A stretch of DNA of 64,000 nucleotides from Dyella jiangningensis (GCF_003264855.1 NZ_NFZS01000004.1:434001-498000); one strand, 5' to 3'; positions 45,162 through 55,004 are shown, counted from the stretch's first letter. Made by a program: numbers and translations. The notes: generated by a model from the sequence alone, not told the origin.

Positions 45162-46196
45162 ATGCTCAAGATCGATACCCACGCCCATATCCTCCCTCGT
45201 GACTGGCCCAACCTGGCGGCCAAGTACGGCGACGAGCGCTTCCCGGTGATGATCCACAACGATGGACGCCACCGCATCTACAAGGACGGAAAGTTCTTCC
45301 GCGAGGTATGGGATTCGGCCTTCGACCCGCAGCAGCGCATCGACGACTACGCGCGCTTCGGCGTGGATGTGCAAGTGGTGTCCACCGTGCCGGTATTGTT
45401 CTCGTACTGGGCGCCGGGCTATCAGGCGCTGGAATTGCATCGCCATCTCAACGACAGCATGGCGGCGCTCTGCGACGCCTATCCGCGCCATTATGCGGGG
45501 ATCGGCACCGTGCCATTGCAGTCGCCGGATCTCGCCATCCGCGAACTGGAACGCTGCATCGACGAGCTGGGCCTGCAAGGCGTGCAGATCGGCTCGCACT
45601 GCAACGACTGGAACCTGGATGCGCCGGAGCTGTTTCCCTTCTTCGAGGCCGCCGCCGACCTGGGCGCGGCCGTGATGGTGCATCCCTGGGACATGATGGG
45701 CGCCGCCAGCATGCCCAAGTACTGGCTGCCCTGGCTGGTCGGCATGCCGGCCGAGCAGTCGCGCGCCGGCTGCTGCCTGGTGTTCGGGGGCGTGCTGGAG
45801 CGCCTGCCCCGCCTGCGCGTGATGCTGGCCCATGGCGGCGGCAGTTTCCCCTGGAGCATCGGCCGCATCGAGCACGGCTTCCGCATGCGCCCGGACCTGG
45901 TGGCCACCGACAACCCGCGCAACCCCCGCGAATACCTGCAAAGGCTGTATTTCGACTCCTGCGTGCATGACCCGCACGCCCTGCGCTATCTCCTGGATGT
46001 GACCGGGGTCGAGCGCGTCATGCTGGGGACCGATTATCCTTTCCCCTTGGGGGAACAGCATCCTGGCAGTGGCATCGAGGCCTTGGGCCTGGATGATGCT
46101 GCCCGTGCGCAGCTCTTCCACGGCACGGCCCTGGAGTGGCTGGGTCTGCCAAAACACCGATTCGAACCCCATATCGCCTCACAGGAGCAGGCATGA
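45162..46196 (+). CDS. 2-amino-3-carboxymuconate-6-semialdehyde decarboxylase (ACMSD)
   Basis: This is a 344-residue amidohydrolase-superfamily enzyme. Zinc ligands are visible: His7 and His9 in KIDTHAHIL, His174 in VMVHPWDM and Asp291 in VMLGTDYPF; His224 in LAHGGG matches the catalytic histidine. ACMSD decarboxylates the product of 3-hydroxyanthranilate dioxygenase and diverts kynurenine carbon from quinolinate/NAD toward catabolism. Kynureninase lies 1.7 kb downstream. Start ATG 45162. It is coupled by ATGA overlap to a small secreted-protein gene. Confidence 0.92.
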   Translation: MLKIDTHAHILPRDWPNLAAKYGDERFPVMIHNDGRHRIYKDGKFFREVWDSAFDPQQRIDDYARFGVDVQVVSTVPVLFSYWAPGYQALELHRHLNDSMAALCDAYPRHYAGIGTVPLQSPDLAIRELERCIDELGLQGVQIGSHCNDWNLDAPELFPFFEAAADLGAAVMVHPWDMMGAASMPKYWLPWLVGMPAEQSRAGCCLVFGGVLERLPRLRVMLAHGGGSFPWSIGRIEHGFRMRPDLVATDNPRNPREYLQRLYFDSCVHDPHALRYLLDVTGVERVMLGTDYPFPLGEQHPGSGIEALGLDDAARAQLFHGTALEWLGLPKHRFEPHIASQEQA

Positions 46197-46699
46197 GCTT
46201 CTTCCGCAACACGGTTTTCGTCGCCGCCTTCGTGCTGGCCGGCGCAGTGCAGGCCACCGATGTCAGCATGGCGGGCGGCAGCGTCAGCTTCAGCACGCCC
46301 GATCAGTGGGTTGGCATCATGGAAACCCAAGGCGATCCGGAAGTGCGCGTGTTCCAGGTGCCCGACTCCTCGCCGACCGGCAGCAACAGCCTCGCCCGCG
46401 TGACGGTGACGGTGAAGCAGGTAGCCGATGTGGCTGCGTTCCAGCAGTACGTGAGCGGCGCCATGAGCAAGGCCAAGTCACTCACCGGATACCAGGCGGC
46501 CACGAGCCAGGGCGCCGACAACTTCGTGTACACGGCGCAGGAGAACGGCGCTCCGTACAGCTATAGCGAGCGCTACTGGTTCAAGGACAACCACGCCATC
46601 CAACTACGTTGCGTGCGTCCCTCGCAGAGCCAAGCGGGCGCGCAGTGGAAGGCCGCCTTCGACAAGGGCTGCGATGCCATTGCGGGGCAGTTGAAGTAA
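46193..46699 (+). CDS. small secreted protein, unknown
   Basis: This is a 168-residue protein. The signal peptide ends at AGAVQA (near residue 21). The rest is a compact beta-rich domain (GGSVSFSTPDQWVGIMETQGD) resembling secreted domains of unknown function found in Xanthomonadales. Its two cysteines (LRCVRP, KGCDA) may form a disulfide. The start overlaps the ACMSD stop, which suggests co-translation but gives no obvious functional link. Confidence 0.7.
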   Translation: MSFFRNTVFVAAFVLAGAVQATDVSMAGGSVSFSTPDQWVGIMETQGDPEVRVFQVPDSSPTGSNSLARVTVTVKQVADVAAFQQYVSGAMSKAKSLTGYQAATSQGADNFVYTAQENGAPYSYSERYWFKDNHAIQLRCVRPSQSQAGAQWKAAFDKGCDAIAGQLK

Positions 46700-46829
46700 C
46701 AAAAGCTGCAGGGCTCTTTATTGATGGCCTCAGCTGAAACAGAAAAACGCTACATGCCCGATAATAGTTAGCCGACTAATTCATTAGCAGCATTGCATGG
46801 ACTCTCACCGCCAAGCCGCAGAATGATGT

Positions 46830-46855
46830 GAATGTCGCAATTTTTTGCGGCATTC
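46830..46855 (+). promoter_or_regulatory. hairpin in the leader of the low-GC secreted-protein gene
   Basis: GAATGTCGCA (46830-46839) pairs with TGCGGCATTC (46846-46855), with one G-U pair, across ATTTTT. It lies 26 bp before the ATG, just ahead of a GGGGAG ribosome site. It could affect mRNA stability or translation. The surrounding 46700-46881 is noticeably AT-rich and otherwise empty. Confidence 0.4.
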
Positions 46856-46881
46856 ATTAATTTTCGTTCGGGGAGTCACTA

Positions 46882-47781
46882 ATGAAGCGCTATTTCCACA
46901 GTGTTTTTTTCGCCCTCTTTTGCTTGTGCACAGCAAGCAACGCCTTCGCCTATGACGGCGTTGTCGATCAGTGCACATGGTGCACAACCGATGCAATATT
47001 TCGCCAAACAGCGAAGCAATATTACGACCTGGGAGGCGTCACGCTGTATAACCTCAAGACCGGCACTATTCACTCGTATGTGTTTGGCCTGAAGCGGGGC
47101 TATACCGATCAGGTTGAGCCGCCACCGGAAGCCATCGAAGTCAGCGAAATACCGACTGACCCCAGCATCTACAATGCCTTTGTCAACGTAAGCAGCTTCT
47201 ACCAGTTCGCCGGATACAAATTGCAGGCGGCCATAACTGTCCCTTACACCGACCTGGGATCGAACATACCCGGCCTCAATCAAGGTACATCTGCGTACAA
47301 CGTCACCGAAGATGCAAACCTACGCAACCGCATCGGCATCGAGATCGTCAATAGCAAAGATCGCTGGAATCAGGTTCGGTCCTTTTACAATACGATCAAT
47401 GAAGCCGGACTCGTCTACTTCGGCCTGAAGAGTGAGATAGTCCTTGAAGTTCGCATCGTCTTTGCCGATGGCAGCAGCGCCCTGTATCGCATGACGGCCA
47501 ATAGCCCTAACTCAACAAAGCTTGAGTTTGTCCCAGGTAGCGCCACGACTCCAAGAAATCAACTTATCCCAGATTCCAACCAGCCACAAAATCAAGGCAC
47601 TTGGTATGGTCCAAGTGCTGGCGGCGATGATTTGAACCGTTTTGGCCAACATATGAATACCATCGGGGCGCCTACCAATTGGTCCTCCAGCGGAGGATCG
47701 CCGTCACCCAAGGAAGTTCGCTGTACATGGAAAGCCGGTCAGACTGGCAACACCCTCGTGTGTGCTGCTACGGCTTACTGA
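46882..47781 (+). CDS. secreted protein of unknown function, low GC (probable transfer)
   Basis: This is a 299-residue protein with a signal peptide (MKRYFHSVFFALFCLCTASNAFA). The mature protein is rich in Asn, Thr, Tyr and Gln, has an N-terminal CTWCTTD cysteine pair and a C-terminal CTWKAGQTGNTLVC pair that may be disulfides. I do not recognise a family. Codon use (AAT, ATA, TTT, CAA) and base composition differ from all neighbours, which points to recent acquisition. It lies between ACMSD and kynureninase. Strong GGGGAG ribosome site. Confidence 0.75.
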   Translation: MKRYFHSVFFALFCLCTASNAFAYDGVVDQCTWCTTDAIFRQTAKQYYDLGGVTLYNLKTGTIHSYVFGLKRGYTDQVEPPPEAIEVSEIPTDPSIYNAFVNVSSFYQFAGYKLQAAITVPYTDLGSNIPGLNQGTSAYNVTEDANLRNRIGIEIVNSKDRWNQVRSFYNTINEAGLVYFGLKSEIVLEVRIVFADGSSALYRMTANSPNSTKLEFVPGSATTPRNQLIPDSNQPQNQGTWYGPSAGGDDLNRFGQHMNTIGAPTNWSSSGGSPSPKEVRCTWKAGQTGNTLVCAATAY

Positions 47782-47900
47782 CACTTGGCAGTAAATCGAG
47801 GGCTTTCATCCGTGGGTGGGCCCTCGATTCACCCAAGGCGTGACTGGAGTATTGACGCCGGGACATGGCAATCTAGCTTTCTACCGCCACGTGACTATTT

Positions 47901-49181
47901 ATGCCTATCGCGTACGAAGCCACCCTCGCCTGGGCCCAGGCCCAGGATGCCGCCGATCCGCTGCGCGGCTTCCGCGACGAGTTCCTGATTCCTCCGCACG
48001 AAGACCGCGATAGCCACTACTTCTGTGGCAACTCGCTGGGTCTGCAACCGCGTGCCGTGCGTCCAGCGCTCAGCGCGGAACTCGATTACTGGGGCGAGCT
48101 GGGCGTGGAAGGCCATTTCAAGGGCCGCCTGCCGTGGATGGATTATCACGAGTTCGTGCGTGACGATCTCGCCGCAGTGGTCGGCGCACAGCCGCACGAA
48201 GTGGTGGCGATGAACACGTTGGGCGTGAACCTCCATCTGATGATGGTGAGCTTCTACCGCCCGACGCCGGAGCGCCACGCGATCCTGATCGAGGCGGGCT
48301 CGTTCCCCACCGATCGCTACGCAGTGGAGTCGCAGGTTCGCTTCCATGGCTTCGATCCGGCCACCGCGCTGATCGAACTGGAGAGCGACCAGCCCAACGG
48401 CACGATCTCCATGGAGGCGATCGAGCGTGCGCTGGCCGAGCATGGCTCGCGCATCGCGCTGGTGATGTTGCCGGGTATCCAGTACCGCACCGGCCAGGCG
48501 TTCGACCTCGCGGCCATCACGCGCCTCGCCAATCGCCACGGCTGCATGGTGGGCTTTGACCTCGCGCATGCCGTGGGCAACCTGCCCTTGCAACTGCACG
48601 ACAGCGGCGCCGATTTCGCCATCTGGTGCAGCTACAAGTACCTCAACAGCGGCCCAGGCGCCGTCGGCGGCGCCTTCGTGCACGAGCGCCATGCACGCAC
48701 GACCCTGCCGCGTTTCGCCGGCTGGTGGGGCCACGACAAGACCACGCGCTTCCAGATGGGTCCGCAATTCGTACCGACCTATGGCGCGGATGGCTGGCAG
48801 CTCAGCAATCCGCCGATCCTCGCACTCACGCCCCTGCGCGTTTCGCTGGAGATCTTCCGACGTGCCGGCATGCAGCGCCTGCGCGACAAGTCGTTGCAGC
48901 TGACCGGCTACCTCGAATGGCTGGTGCACAGCCAGTTGAACGATGTGCTGGAAGTGGTCACGCCCGGCGATCCCGAGCGCCGCGGCGCCCAGCTGTCCAT
49001 CCGCGTGCTGGGCGGCCGCGAACACGGCCGCTCGCTGTTCGAGTACCTGATGGAGCACGGCATCATCGGCGACTGGCGCGAACCGGATGTCATCCGCATC
49101 TCGCCCACGCCGCTGTACAACCGCTTCGCCGACTGCGTGGCGTTTGCCGAAGCCGTGCGCGGCTGGGCCTCGCGCAGCTGA
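47901..49181 (+). CDS. kynU: kynureninase
   Basis: This is a 426-residue PLP enzyme that cleaves kynurenine or 3-hydroxykynurenine to anthranilate or 3-hydroxyanthranilate plus alanine. Diagnostic stretches are FCGNSLGLQPR near the N-terminus, VGFDLAHAVGN with the PLP-contacting Asp220, and IWCSYKYLNSGPG with the Schiff-base Lys246. Length fits the family. No strong ribosome site precedes ATG 47901, only ATTT. It is convergent with the MFS gene, with stop codons adjacent. Together with ACMSD it marks a tryptophan-kynurenine pathway. Confidence 0.95.
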   Translation: MPIAYEATLAWAQAQDAADPLRGFRDEFLIPPHEDRDSHYFCGNSLGLQPRAVRPALSAELDYWGELGVEGHFKGRLPWMDYHEFVRDDLAAVVGAQPHEVVAMNTLGVNLHLMMVSFYRPTPERHAILIEAGSFPTDRYAVESQVRFHGFDPATALIELESDQPNGTISMEAIERALAEHGSRIALVMLPGIQYRTGQAFDLAAITRLANRHGCMVGFDLAHAVGNLPLQLHDSGADFAIWCSYKYLNSGPGAVGGAFVHERHARTTLPRFAGWWGHDKTTRFQMGPQFVPTYGADGWQLSNPPILALTPLRVSLEIFRRAGMQRLRDKSLQLTGYLEWLVHSQLNDVLEVVTPGDPERRGAQLSIRVLGGREHGRSLFEYLMEHGIIGDWREPDVIRISPTPLYNRFADCVAFAEAVRGWASRS

Positions 49182-50441
49182 TCAGACGGCGCTGAGCGCC
49201 TTGCGCTTTGCGAGGCTGTCACCCGCGAAAGCCAGCACGCAGAAGGCCACGCAGAGTACGCAGACCCCGCTCCATCCGGCGACGGCCCACGCGCTGCCCG
49301 CGGCCACCGCGCCAGCACCCCCACCGATGAAGAACACACCGACGAACAGCCCATTCAATCGGCTGCGGGCAGCAGGATCGAGCATGTTGACCGCGCGCCG
49401 TCCCAGCGTCTGATCTCCAATGGCGCCTGCGTCGATGACGATGGCGGCGAGCACCAGCAGCCCCAGCGCCACCCTCGGATGGGCCGCCATGTCGAATCCC
49501 AGCCATCCGCCGCCAGCCATGCCTGCGACCAGCACGCCCGCGACGACTACTGCATGCGCGATCGACATGCCGACAGCGCTGTAGCCGCGATCGCCCGCTT
49601 TGCCCGCCAGCGGCGCCACGATCGTGCCGGCAACGCCGGCCAGCGCGAACCAGGCGATGCCGTGACTGTCGAGCGCAAACGGCGCCTGCACAAGTCGCAG
49701 CGCGACGGCCGTCCAGAACGCGCTGAAGGCAGCCATCATGATGGCGGACGAGATCGCGTAGCGACGCAAGACCGGTTCGTCGCGCCAGAGCCCCCACATG
49801 GACGCCATCAATGCCCAATACGGCGCGTGTCCGGGCGGACGCCGCCGGGGCAGCGCAAACCAGAGCATCGCCGCAAGCAGGGCATCCGCGGCGCCAAGCA
49901 GGCCATAACACGCACGCCAGCCCCAGGTGCCTTCGATCAGGCTCGCCAGTGGGCGCGACAGCAGGATGCCCAGCATCACGCCGCTCATGACGTTCCCCAC
50001 CGCACTGCCACGGCGCTCAGGATGGGCCATCGCGGCCGCCAGCGGCACCAGGATCTGGATCGCACACGACGTGGCGCCCGCGATGCAGAGCGCCAGCAGC
50101 AACCACCACGCCTGCGACGCGACGGCAGCGAGAGCGAGCGCCACGGCGCAGGCCGCGAGCGTCAGCACGGTCAGCCTGCGGTTTTCAAACAGGTCCGCCA
50201 ACGGCACCAGGAACCACATGCCGACCGTATAGCCGAGTTGGGGCAGCATGGCGACCAGCCCTGTCCACGCCGGCGGCAGGCGCATGGCGCGTGCAACCGG
50301 GCCAGCCAGCGGCTGCGCCGCGGTGAGGTTGATGATGATGACACCCACCGCAAACGCAAACAGCAGGGTCAGCGGCGTAGTGAGCTCGACCGACACTTCG
50401 CGGGGAACAACATCGACGTGGCGACGAGGAAGGTATTGCAT
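49182..50441 (-). CDS. MFS transporter
   Basis: This is a 419-residue protein with twelve membrane segments. The MFS motif appears as WFLVPLADLFENRRLTVLTL after the second segment, and SAVGNVMSGVMLGILLSRPLAS in the fifth is typical of the drug/sugar-efflux branch (YfcJ/EmrD-like predicted exporters). It is divergent from a LysR regulator with only 110 bp between, so that regulator probably controls it. Substrate unknown. ATG 50441. Confidence 0.85.
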   Translation of the reverse strand: MQYLPRRHVDVVPREVSVELTTPLTLLFAFAVGVIIINLTAAQPLAGPVARAMRLPPAWTGLVAMLPQLGYTVGMWFLVPLADLFENRRLTVLTLAACAVALALAAVASQAWWLLLALCIAGATSCAIQILVPLAAAMAHPERRGSAVGNVMSGVMLGILLSRPLASLIEGTWGWRACYGLLGAADALLAAMLWFALPRRRPPGHAPYWALMASMWGLWRDEPVLRRYAISSAIMMAAFSAFWTAVALRLVQAPFALDSHGIAWFALAGVAGTIVAPLAGKAGDRGYSAVGMSIAHAVVVAGVLVAGMAGGGWLGFDMAAHPRVALGLLVLAAIVIDAGAIGDQTLGRRAVNMLDPAARSRLNGLFVGVFFIGGGAGAVAAGSAWAVAGWSGVCVLCVAFCVLAFAGDSLAKRKALSAV

Positions 50442-50520
50442 GACCGGGCCTTGCCAACAGGAAGGCCATGGATGCTAAATACCTCCGCACCATGATTACA
50501 GTGAATAATATTTATATATA

Positions 50521-50539
50521 ACATGCGCCATTCGCATGT
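50521..50539. promoter_or_regulatory. inverted repeat, candidate LysR-regulator operator
   Basis: ACATGCG-CCATT-CGCATGT is a perfect 7-bp inverted repeat centred 22 bp before the LysR start. It sits next to an AT-rich run (AATAATATTTATATATAA) that could hold overlapping promoters for both divergent genes. It is larger than, but compatible with, the T-N11-A boxes bound by LysR-type regulators. Confidence 0.5.
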
Positions 50540-50551
50540 CATGGAACAAGC

Positions 50552-51451
50552 ATGAACACCCGGGACATCAAGGCATTCATCGCAGTGGTGGACACAGGTT
50601 CCATCGTGCAGGCGGCGGCGCAACTCCATCTCACCCAGCCTGGTGTGACGCGTCGTGTGCAGAGCCTCGAAGCGCTATTGGGCGTGGAGCTGCTGGATCG
50701 CCAATCCAAGCCGCTGCGTCCTACGGCGGCCGGCCGCGAGATCTACCAAAAGGGGCGCCAGCTTCTGCATGCGGAAGCCGACCTGCTGGCGCTGTCGCGC
50801 AACGACGCCGAACCCACTGGCGAGTTGCGCCTGGGCATGCCGCCGTTCCTGGCCGAGCGCGCGCTGACCGGACCCGTCGATGCATTGCGCTCGCGCTTTC
50901 CCGGGCTGGGTCTGCGCATCCTGGCGGGCTGGTCGCCCGGTCTGATCGACCAGGTCGTGCAGGGTGCACTCGATGTCTCGGCGGTCGTGCTGCCGGAACA
51001 GACACCGCCTCCGGTGGGCATGGAGGCGCACGCCTTCGATCGGCAACCGATTCGCGTGGTGGTATCCCCCTCGCTGGGACTACGCAGCCGGGTGAACCTC
51101 GAACAGCTCTCCGCTTTTCCATGGGTGCTCAGCCAGAACGGTTGTGGCATGCGTTCCACCCTCCGCCGCTCGCTGGAAGAGCGGGGACTTCCGTGCGATG
51201 TGGGCGTCGAAGCCTTCGGCGCGGACCTGCAGCTGTCGCTGGTGGCCCGTGGTGCCGGAGTCGGCCTGATTACGCCCGACCTGCTGGCGACAAGCCCGTA
51301 TCGCAAGCAGCTGAAAATCGTCACGGTCAGTGACTTCCATATGGATGTCGTGGCATGGCTGGTCCACAAGGCCCTGCCGCCCCGCCTGGAAACACCGGTC
51401 GCCGTGTTGCTGGAGCAGCTACGCAAGGTCACGGTGGACCGCGCCAGGTAA
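50552..51451 (+). CDS. LysR-family transcriptional regulator
   Basis: This is a 299-residue protein. The N-terminal winged-helix domain is standard (MNTRDIKAFIAVVDTGSIVQAAAQLHLTQPGVTRRVQSLE). It is followed by a helical linker and a periplasmic-binding-protein-like effector domain from residue 90. It is divergent from an MFS transporter gene, the usual arrangement for a regulator and its target. The inducer is unknown. An inverted repeat lies just upstream. Confidence 0.92.
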   Translation: MNTRDIKAFIAVVDTGSIVQAAAQLHLTQPGVTRRVQSLEALLGVELLDRQSKPLRPTAAGREIYQKGRQLLHAEADLLALSRNDAEPTGELRLGMPPFLAERALTGPVDALRSRFPGLGLRILAGWSPGLIDQVVQGALDVSAVVLPEQTPPPVGMEAHAFDRQPIRVVVSPSLGLRSRVNLEQLSAFPWVLSQNGCGMRSTLRRSLEERGLPCDVGVEAFGADLQLSLVARGAGVGLITPDLLATSPYRKQLKIVTVSDFHMDVVAWLVHKALPPRLETPVAVLLEQLRKVTVDRAR

Positions 51452-51594
51452 ACACGCATCGGGAACGCCCGTGAGCAGCTCCCGGCGTCATCGCGACGGA
51501 CAGGAGCGTTGCAATGACCAGACGTCTAGCCGTCCTTTCGCCATGGACATTCGGATGGCTCTAATCTCCAGGACTACCCACCGAGGGAACTGCC

Positions 51595-52089
51595 ATGTCC
51601 AAGCCGAGCCTGACCAGCCTAGCCCTGCTCATGATCCCGCTGATGACCTGTCCCGGGGCACGTGCCGGTGCGCCTGACGGCCTTCCTTCGGGCGATGCGC
51701 TGGTGAAGACGGTGAACGACCTCGATACCAAGGTATTCGACGCCTACAACACGTGTGACCTCGATACGTTCGGCAAGTACTTCGACGCCAACGTGGAGTT
51801 CTACCACGACAAGGGCGGCCTCATGACGACGCGCGAAGCGGTGGTCGACGCGACACGAAAGAACATCTGCCACAAGGTGCGTCGCGAACTCGTAGGCAAG
51901 CTCGAGGTGTACCCGATCAAAGACTTCGGCGCGATCGAGGCCGGCACGCACCGTTTCTGCGCGATCGGCAGCAAGACCTGCCAGGGCCAGGGCAAATTCC
52001 TCCACATCTGGCGCTACAAGGATGGCCAGTGGCAGATGACGCGCGTGGTGAGCTATGACCACCGGAGCATCGAGAATCCAATCAAGTAG
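51595..52089 (+). CDS. secreted SnoaL/DUF4440 (NTF2-like) protein
   Basis: This is a 164-residue protein. The signal peptide ends near ARAG (residue 25). The NTF2-like domain has VFDAYNTCDLDTFGKYFDANVEFYHDKGGLM and FLHIWRYKDGQWQMTRVVSYDH, the DUF4440/SnoaL-3 pattern. Such cone-shaped domains bind small ligands or act as isomerases. Role here unknown. GAGG precedes the ATG. A GTAG REP pair follows. Confidence 0.85.
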   Translation: MSKPSLTSLALLMIPLMTCPGARAGAPDGLPSGDALVKTVNDLDTKVFDAYNTCDLDTFGKYFDANVEFYHDKGGLMTTREAVVDATRKNICHKVRRELVGKLEVYPIKDFGAIEAGTHRFCAIGSKTCQGQGKFLHIWRYKDGQWQMTRVVSYDHRSIENPIK

Positions 52090-52106
52090 AGCCGTCTCCT
52101 ATCGCC

Positions 52107-52175
52107 TGTAGGAGCGCACCCAGTGCGCGATCGCTCCGCATCAGGCTGCGGTCGCGCACTGGGTGCGCTCCTACA
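52107..52175. repeat. GTAG-type REP pair, family A copy 4 (short spacer)
   Basis: TGTAGGAGCGCACCCAGTGC faces GCGCACTGGGTGCGCTCCTA with a short GATCGC...GCGGTC spacer. It lies between the convergent NTF2-like gene and proA, where it may cap both transcripts. Confidence 0.9.
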
Positions 52176-52212
52176 AGGAAGAGCCCATCTGTGGCCGCAA
52201 TGTAAAGCCGCT

Positions 52213-53478
52213 TCAGCCGACGTGACTCTCCGGATGACGAATCTGCCCGTCACCGTGTACCACGAAGCGCTCGATGGTGAGCGACTCGGCTCCCATCGGT
52301 CCGTAAGCGTGCAGACGCGTGGTCGAGATGCCAATCTCGGCGCCCAGCCCGATCTGGCCACCGTCTGAAAAGCGCGAAGACGCGTTGACCATCACCACGG
52401 CCGAGCGCAGTGACTGCACGAAGCGCCGGGCGGCTGCCTCGTCTCGGGTCGCTATCACCTCGGTATGGTCGGACCCGTAGCGCCGAATATGCGCGATCGC
52501 CTCATCGAGGCTGTCGACCACACGCACCGCCAGAATCAGATCGAGGAACTCGGCGGCGTAGTCGTCATCGCTTGCCTGGGACGCGCACGGCACCAGCGCA
52601 CGCGTGGCATCGTCACCGCGCATCTCCACCCGGCGTTTCTTCAGCGCGGCAGCGGCCAGCGGCAGGAACTCGGCGGCCGCGTCCCGGTGGACCAGCAAGG
52701 TCTCCAGCGCATTGCACACGCCGGGCCGCGAGGTCTTTCCGTCCACCAGCAGGTCGAGCGCCAGCAGGGGATCGGCCGCTCGATCGACGTACAGATGGCA
52801 AACGCCTTTGTAGTGCTTGATGACGGGCACGCGCGCGTGCTCGGTGACGAAGCGGATCAGGCCTTCGCCGCCGCGGGGAATGGCGAGGTCGACGATGTCG
52901 GTGAGCTGGAGCAGCTCGACCATGGTTTCGCGCCGGAGGTCTTCCACCAGCGTGACGACGGCTTGAGGAAGCCCGTGTGACTCAAGGGCCTCATGCAGCG
53001 CCGCGGCGATCGCACGGTTGGAATGGATGGCCTCCGATCCTCCTCGCAGGATCACCGCGTTGCCCGCCATCAGGCACAGGGCAGCGGCATCGGCGGTCAC
53101 GTTGGGCCGCGCCTCGTAGATCATCGCCACAACGCCCAACGGGATGCGCACGCGCTCGACGACGATGCCGCTGGGCCGAACCTCCCGACGCGTCACCATG
53201 CCGACCGGATCGGAAAGTTCGGCCACCTCGCGCAGCGCCTGCGCGATGTCGGCAACGCGCCCTTCATCCAGCTTCAGGCGGTCGAGCATGGCACCTTGAA
53301 GGCCCTTCTCGGACGCCGCGCGCATATCGAGCGCATTCGCTTCGAGAATGGTGGCCGTGCGGCGTCCCAGCGAGGAGGCCATGTCGCGCAGCAACGAGCG
53401 CTTGGCCTCGGTATCAAGCATGGCCACCGCCGGTGCCGCGTCACGACAGGCCAGTGCCAGCGAACGAATGTCGCTCAT
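52213..53478 (-). CDS. proA: gamma-glutamyl phosphate reductase
   Basis: This is a 421-residue NADPH-dependent enzyme of the aldehyde-dehydrogenase superfamily, the second step of proline synthesis. Catalytic cysteine is in [14 protein letters not shown], with [21 protein letters not shown] nucleotide region ([10 protein letters not shown]) and [12 protein letters not shown]. Its ATG overlaps the proB stop by four bases (ATGA). It is the last gene of the arg-pro operon. Confidence 0.96.
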   Translation of the reverse strand: MSDIRSLALACRDAAPAVAMLDTEAKRSLLRDMASSLGRRTATILEANALDMRAASEKGLQGAMLDRLKLDEGRVADIAQALREVAELSDPVGMVTRREVRPSGIVVERVRIPLGVVAMIYEARPNVTADAAALCLMAGNAVILRGGSEAIHSNRAIAAALHEALESHGLPQAVVTLVEDLRRETMVELLQLTDIVDLAIPRGGEGLIRFVTEHARVPVIKHYKGVCHLYVDRAADPLLALDLLVDGKTSRPGVCNALETLLVHRDAAAEFLPLAAAALKKRRVEMRGDDATRALVPCASQASDDDYAAEFLDLILAVRVVDSLDEAIAHIRRYGSDHTEVIATRDEAAARRFVQSLRSAVVMVNASSRFSDGGQIGLGAEIGISTTRLHAYGPMGAESLTIERFVVHGDGQIRHPESHVG

Positions 53479-54635
53479 GTGTCGCTTTCCCCCGTTTCGA
53501 TATCGGCCACGGTCGCCAGGTCGTCACGATGGACGATCTCCGCGCCATAGCTGTAGCCCAGCAAGGATTCGATCTCGCGGCTGTGTTTCCCCGCCAGCCG
53601 GCGGGCTTCCGCAACACCGTATTGACTGAGTCCGCGAGCGACGTGCCGCCCGGCGCCGTCGACGATCTCGACCAGGTCGCCGCGATGGAACTCGCCGCTG
53701 ACCTCGAGCACACCGCCGGGCAGCAAGGAAGCCCGACCGCCCGCCAGCGCACGCACGGCGCCGGCATCCACGTGGATACGGCCGGGCGCGGCAGGAGCAT
53801 GTCGAAGCCAGTACTTGCGCGCCTGCATGCGGCTGCGTCCCGCGGCGAACAGCGTCCCGCGAAGCTGGCCCTCACCCAGCAAGCCGGCTGCTGTCGGGTC
53901 GCGGCCGCTGAACAAGGCGGTCGGAATGCCCGCGGCGGACGCCTTGGCCGCGGCTTCGAGCTTCGTACGCATGCCACCGGTGCCGACCGTGCTTCCGCTG
54001 CCACCAGCCATGGCGAGGACCTCCGGCGTCAGTGCGTCGACGCGCGTGATCGGCGTGGCGCTCGCATCGAGGCGCGGATCGGCGCTGTACAGCGCATCGA
54101 TGTCCGAGGCGATCAGCAGCAGGTCGGCGTCCACCAGCGCGGCGACGATAGCCGCCAGGTTGTCGTTGTCGCCGAGCTTCAGCTCGTCCACCGCCACCGT
54201 GTCGTTCTCGTTCACCACAGGCAGCACATCGAGCGCGAGCAGCTCGCGCAAGGTGGCGCGGGCGTTGAGATAACGACGGCGGTTTCGCAGGTCGTCGTGG
54301 GTGAGCAGCACCTGGGCCACCGGACGTGGACTGAGCGACTGCCACAGCGCGATCATCGGCGCCTGGCCCAGCGCCGCCAGCGCCTGCCGCGCCGCCAGGT
54401 CGCTTCCAAAGGGTGCATGCGCGCGCAGTTGCGCACGACCCGCCGCCACGGCGCCCGAAGAAACCAGCACTACCTGTCGCCCGACCGCCCGACTGGCGGT
54501 GATGAACGCTGCCAACGCTTCGGCGTAGCGCGTCGTGAGGCCGCCGCCGTCGGCAGCCAGGAGGTTGCTGCCCACCTTGAGGACAGCGCGCCGCCACGGG
54601 GACAGCGCCTGGCTGGCGATAGTCGTGGGACTCAT
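53475..54635 (-). CDS. proB: glutamate 5-kinase with PUA domain
   Basis: This is a 386-residue kinase for the first step of proline synthesis. The amino-acid-kinase domain starts VLKVGSNLL and contains [30 protein letters not shown] and [12 protein letters not shown]. The C-terminal 90 residues are a PUA domain ([11 protein letters not shown]...[21 protein letters not shown]). ProB is normally feedback-inhibited by proline. It overlaps both its upstream neighbour (cupin) and proA by ATGA. Confidence 0.95.
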   Translation of the reverse strand: MSPTTIASQALSPWRRAVLKVGSNLLAADGGGLTTRYAEALAAFITASRAVGRQVVLVSSGAVAAGRAQLRAHAPFGSDLAARQALAALGQAPMIALWQSLSPRPVAQVLLTHDDLRNRRRYLNARATLRELLALDVLPVVNENDTVAVDELKLGDNDNLAAIVAALVDADLLLIASDIDALYSADPRLDASATPITRVDALTPEVLAMAGGSGSTVGTGGMRTKLEAAAKASAAGIPTALFSGRDPTAAGLLGEGQLRGTLFAAGRSRMQARKYWLRHAPAAPGRIHVDAGAVRALAGGRASLLPGGVLEVSGEFHRGDLVEIVDGAGRHVARGLSQYGVAEARRLAGKHSREIESLLGYSYGAEIVHRDDLATVADIETGESDT

Positions 54636-54991
54636 GCGGCAGGCTCCTCCTGCACGTCGATCCGGTCGCCATGGCTGCGCGGCGAGGAAACCACCAGCAT
54701 TCGCGTGTCGGCGGCCGCAGCGTTGCGCACTTGATGAGCCAGGCCGGGAGGGACATGCAACCCCTCGCCCGCGTGCAACCGGTGGGCTACGCCGTCCAGC
54801 TCGATCATGAGCTCGCCTTCGAGCACGTAGAAGAACTGTCTCGCGCGAACATGCCGGTGACGGACTTCGGCCGTCCCCGCGGGCATGCGCTCCTCGATCA
54901 CGCTCAGGTCAGCGACGGCCAGCAGATGCCAGCCATCGCAACCCTGTCCCCAGCTGTAGTGTTCGGCATTCCCCGTACTGACAGTCCCCAT
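54632..54991 (-). CDS. cupin-domain protein in the arg-pro operon
   Basis: This is a 119-residue single-domain cupin. Motif 1 is RHRHVRARQFFYVLEGELMIE and motif 2 is HVPPGLAHQVRNAA, giving the usual His/His/Glu/His metal site. Small cupins act as isomerases, dioxygenases or ligand sensors; the reaction here is unknown. Translational overlap with proB and a 13-bp gap from argH tie it to amino-acid synthesis. Confidence 0.85.
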   Translation of the reverse strand: MGTVSTGNAEHYSWGQGCDGWHLLAVADLSVIEERMPAGTAEVRHRHVRARQFFYVLEGELMIELDGVAHRLHAGEGLHVPPGLAHQVRNAAAADTRMLVVSSPRSHGDRIDVQEEPAA

Positions 54992-55004
54992 GCCGAACTC
55001 CCGT

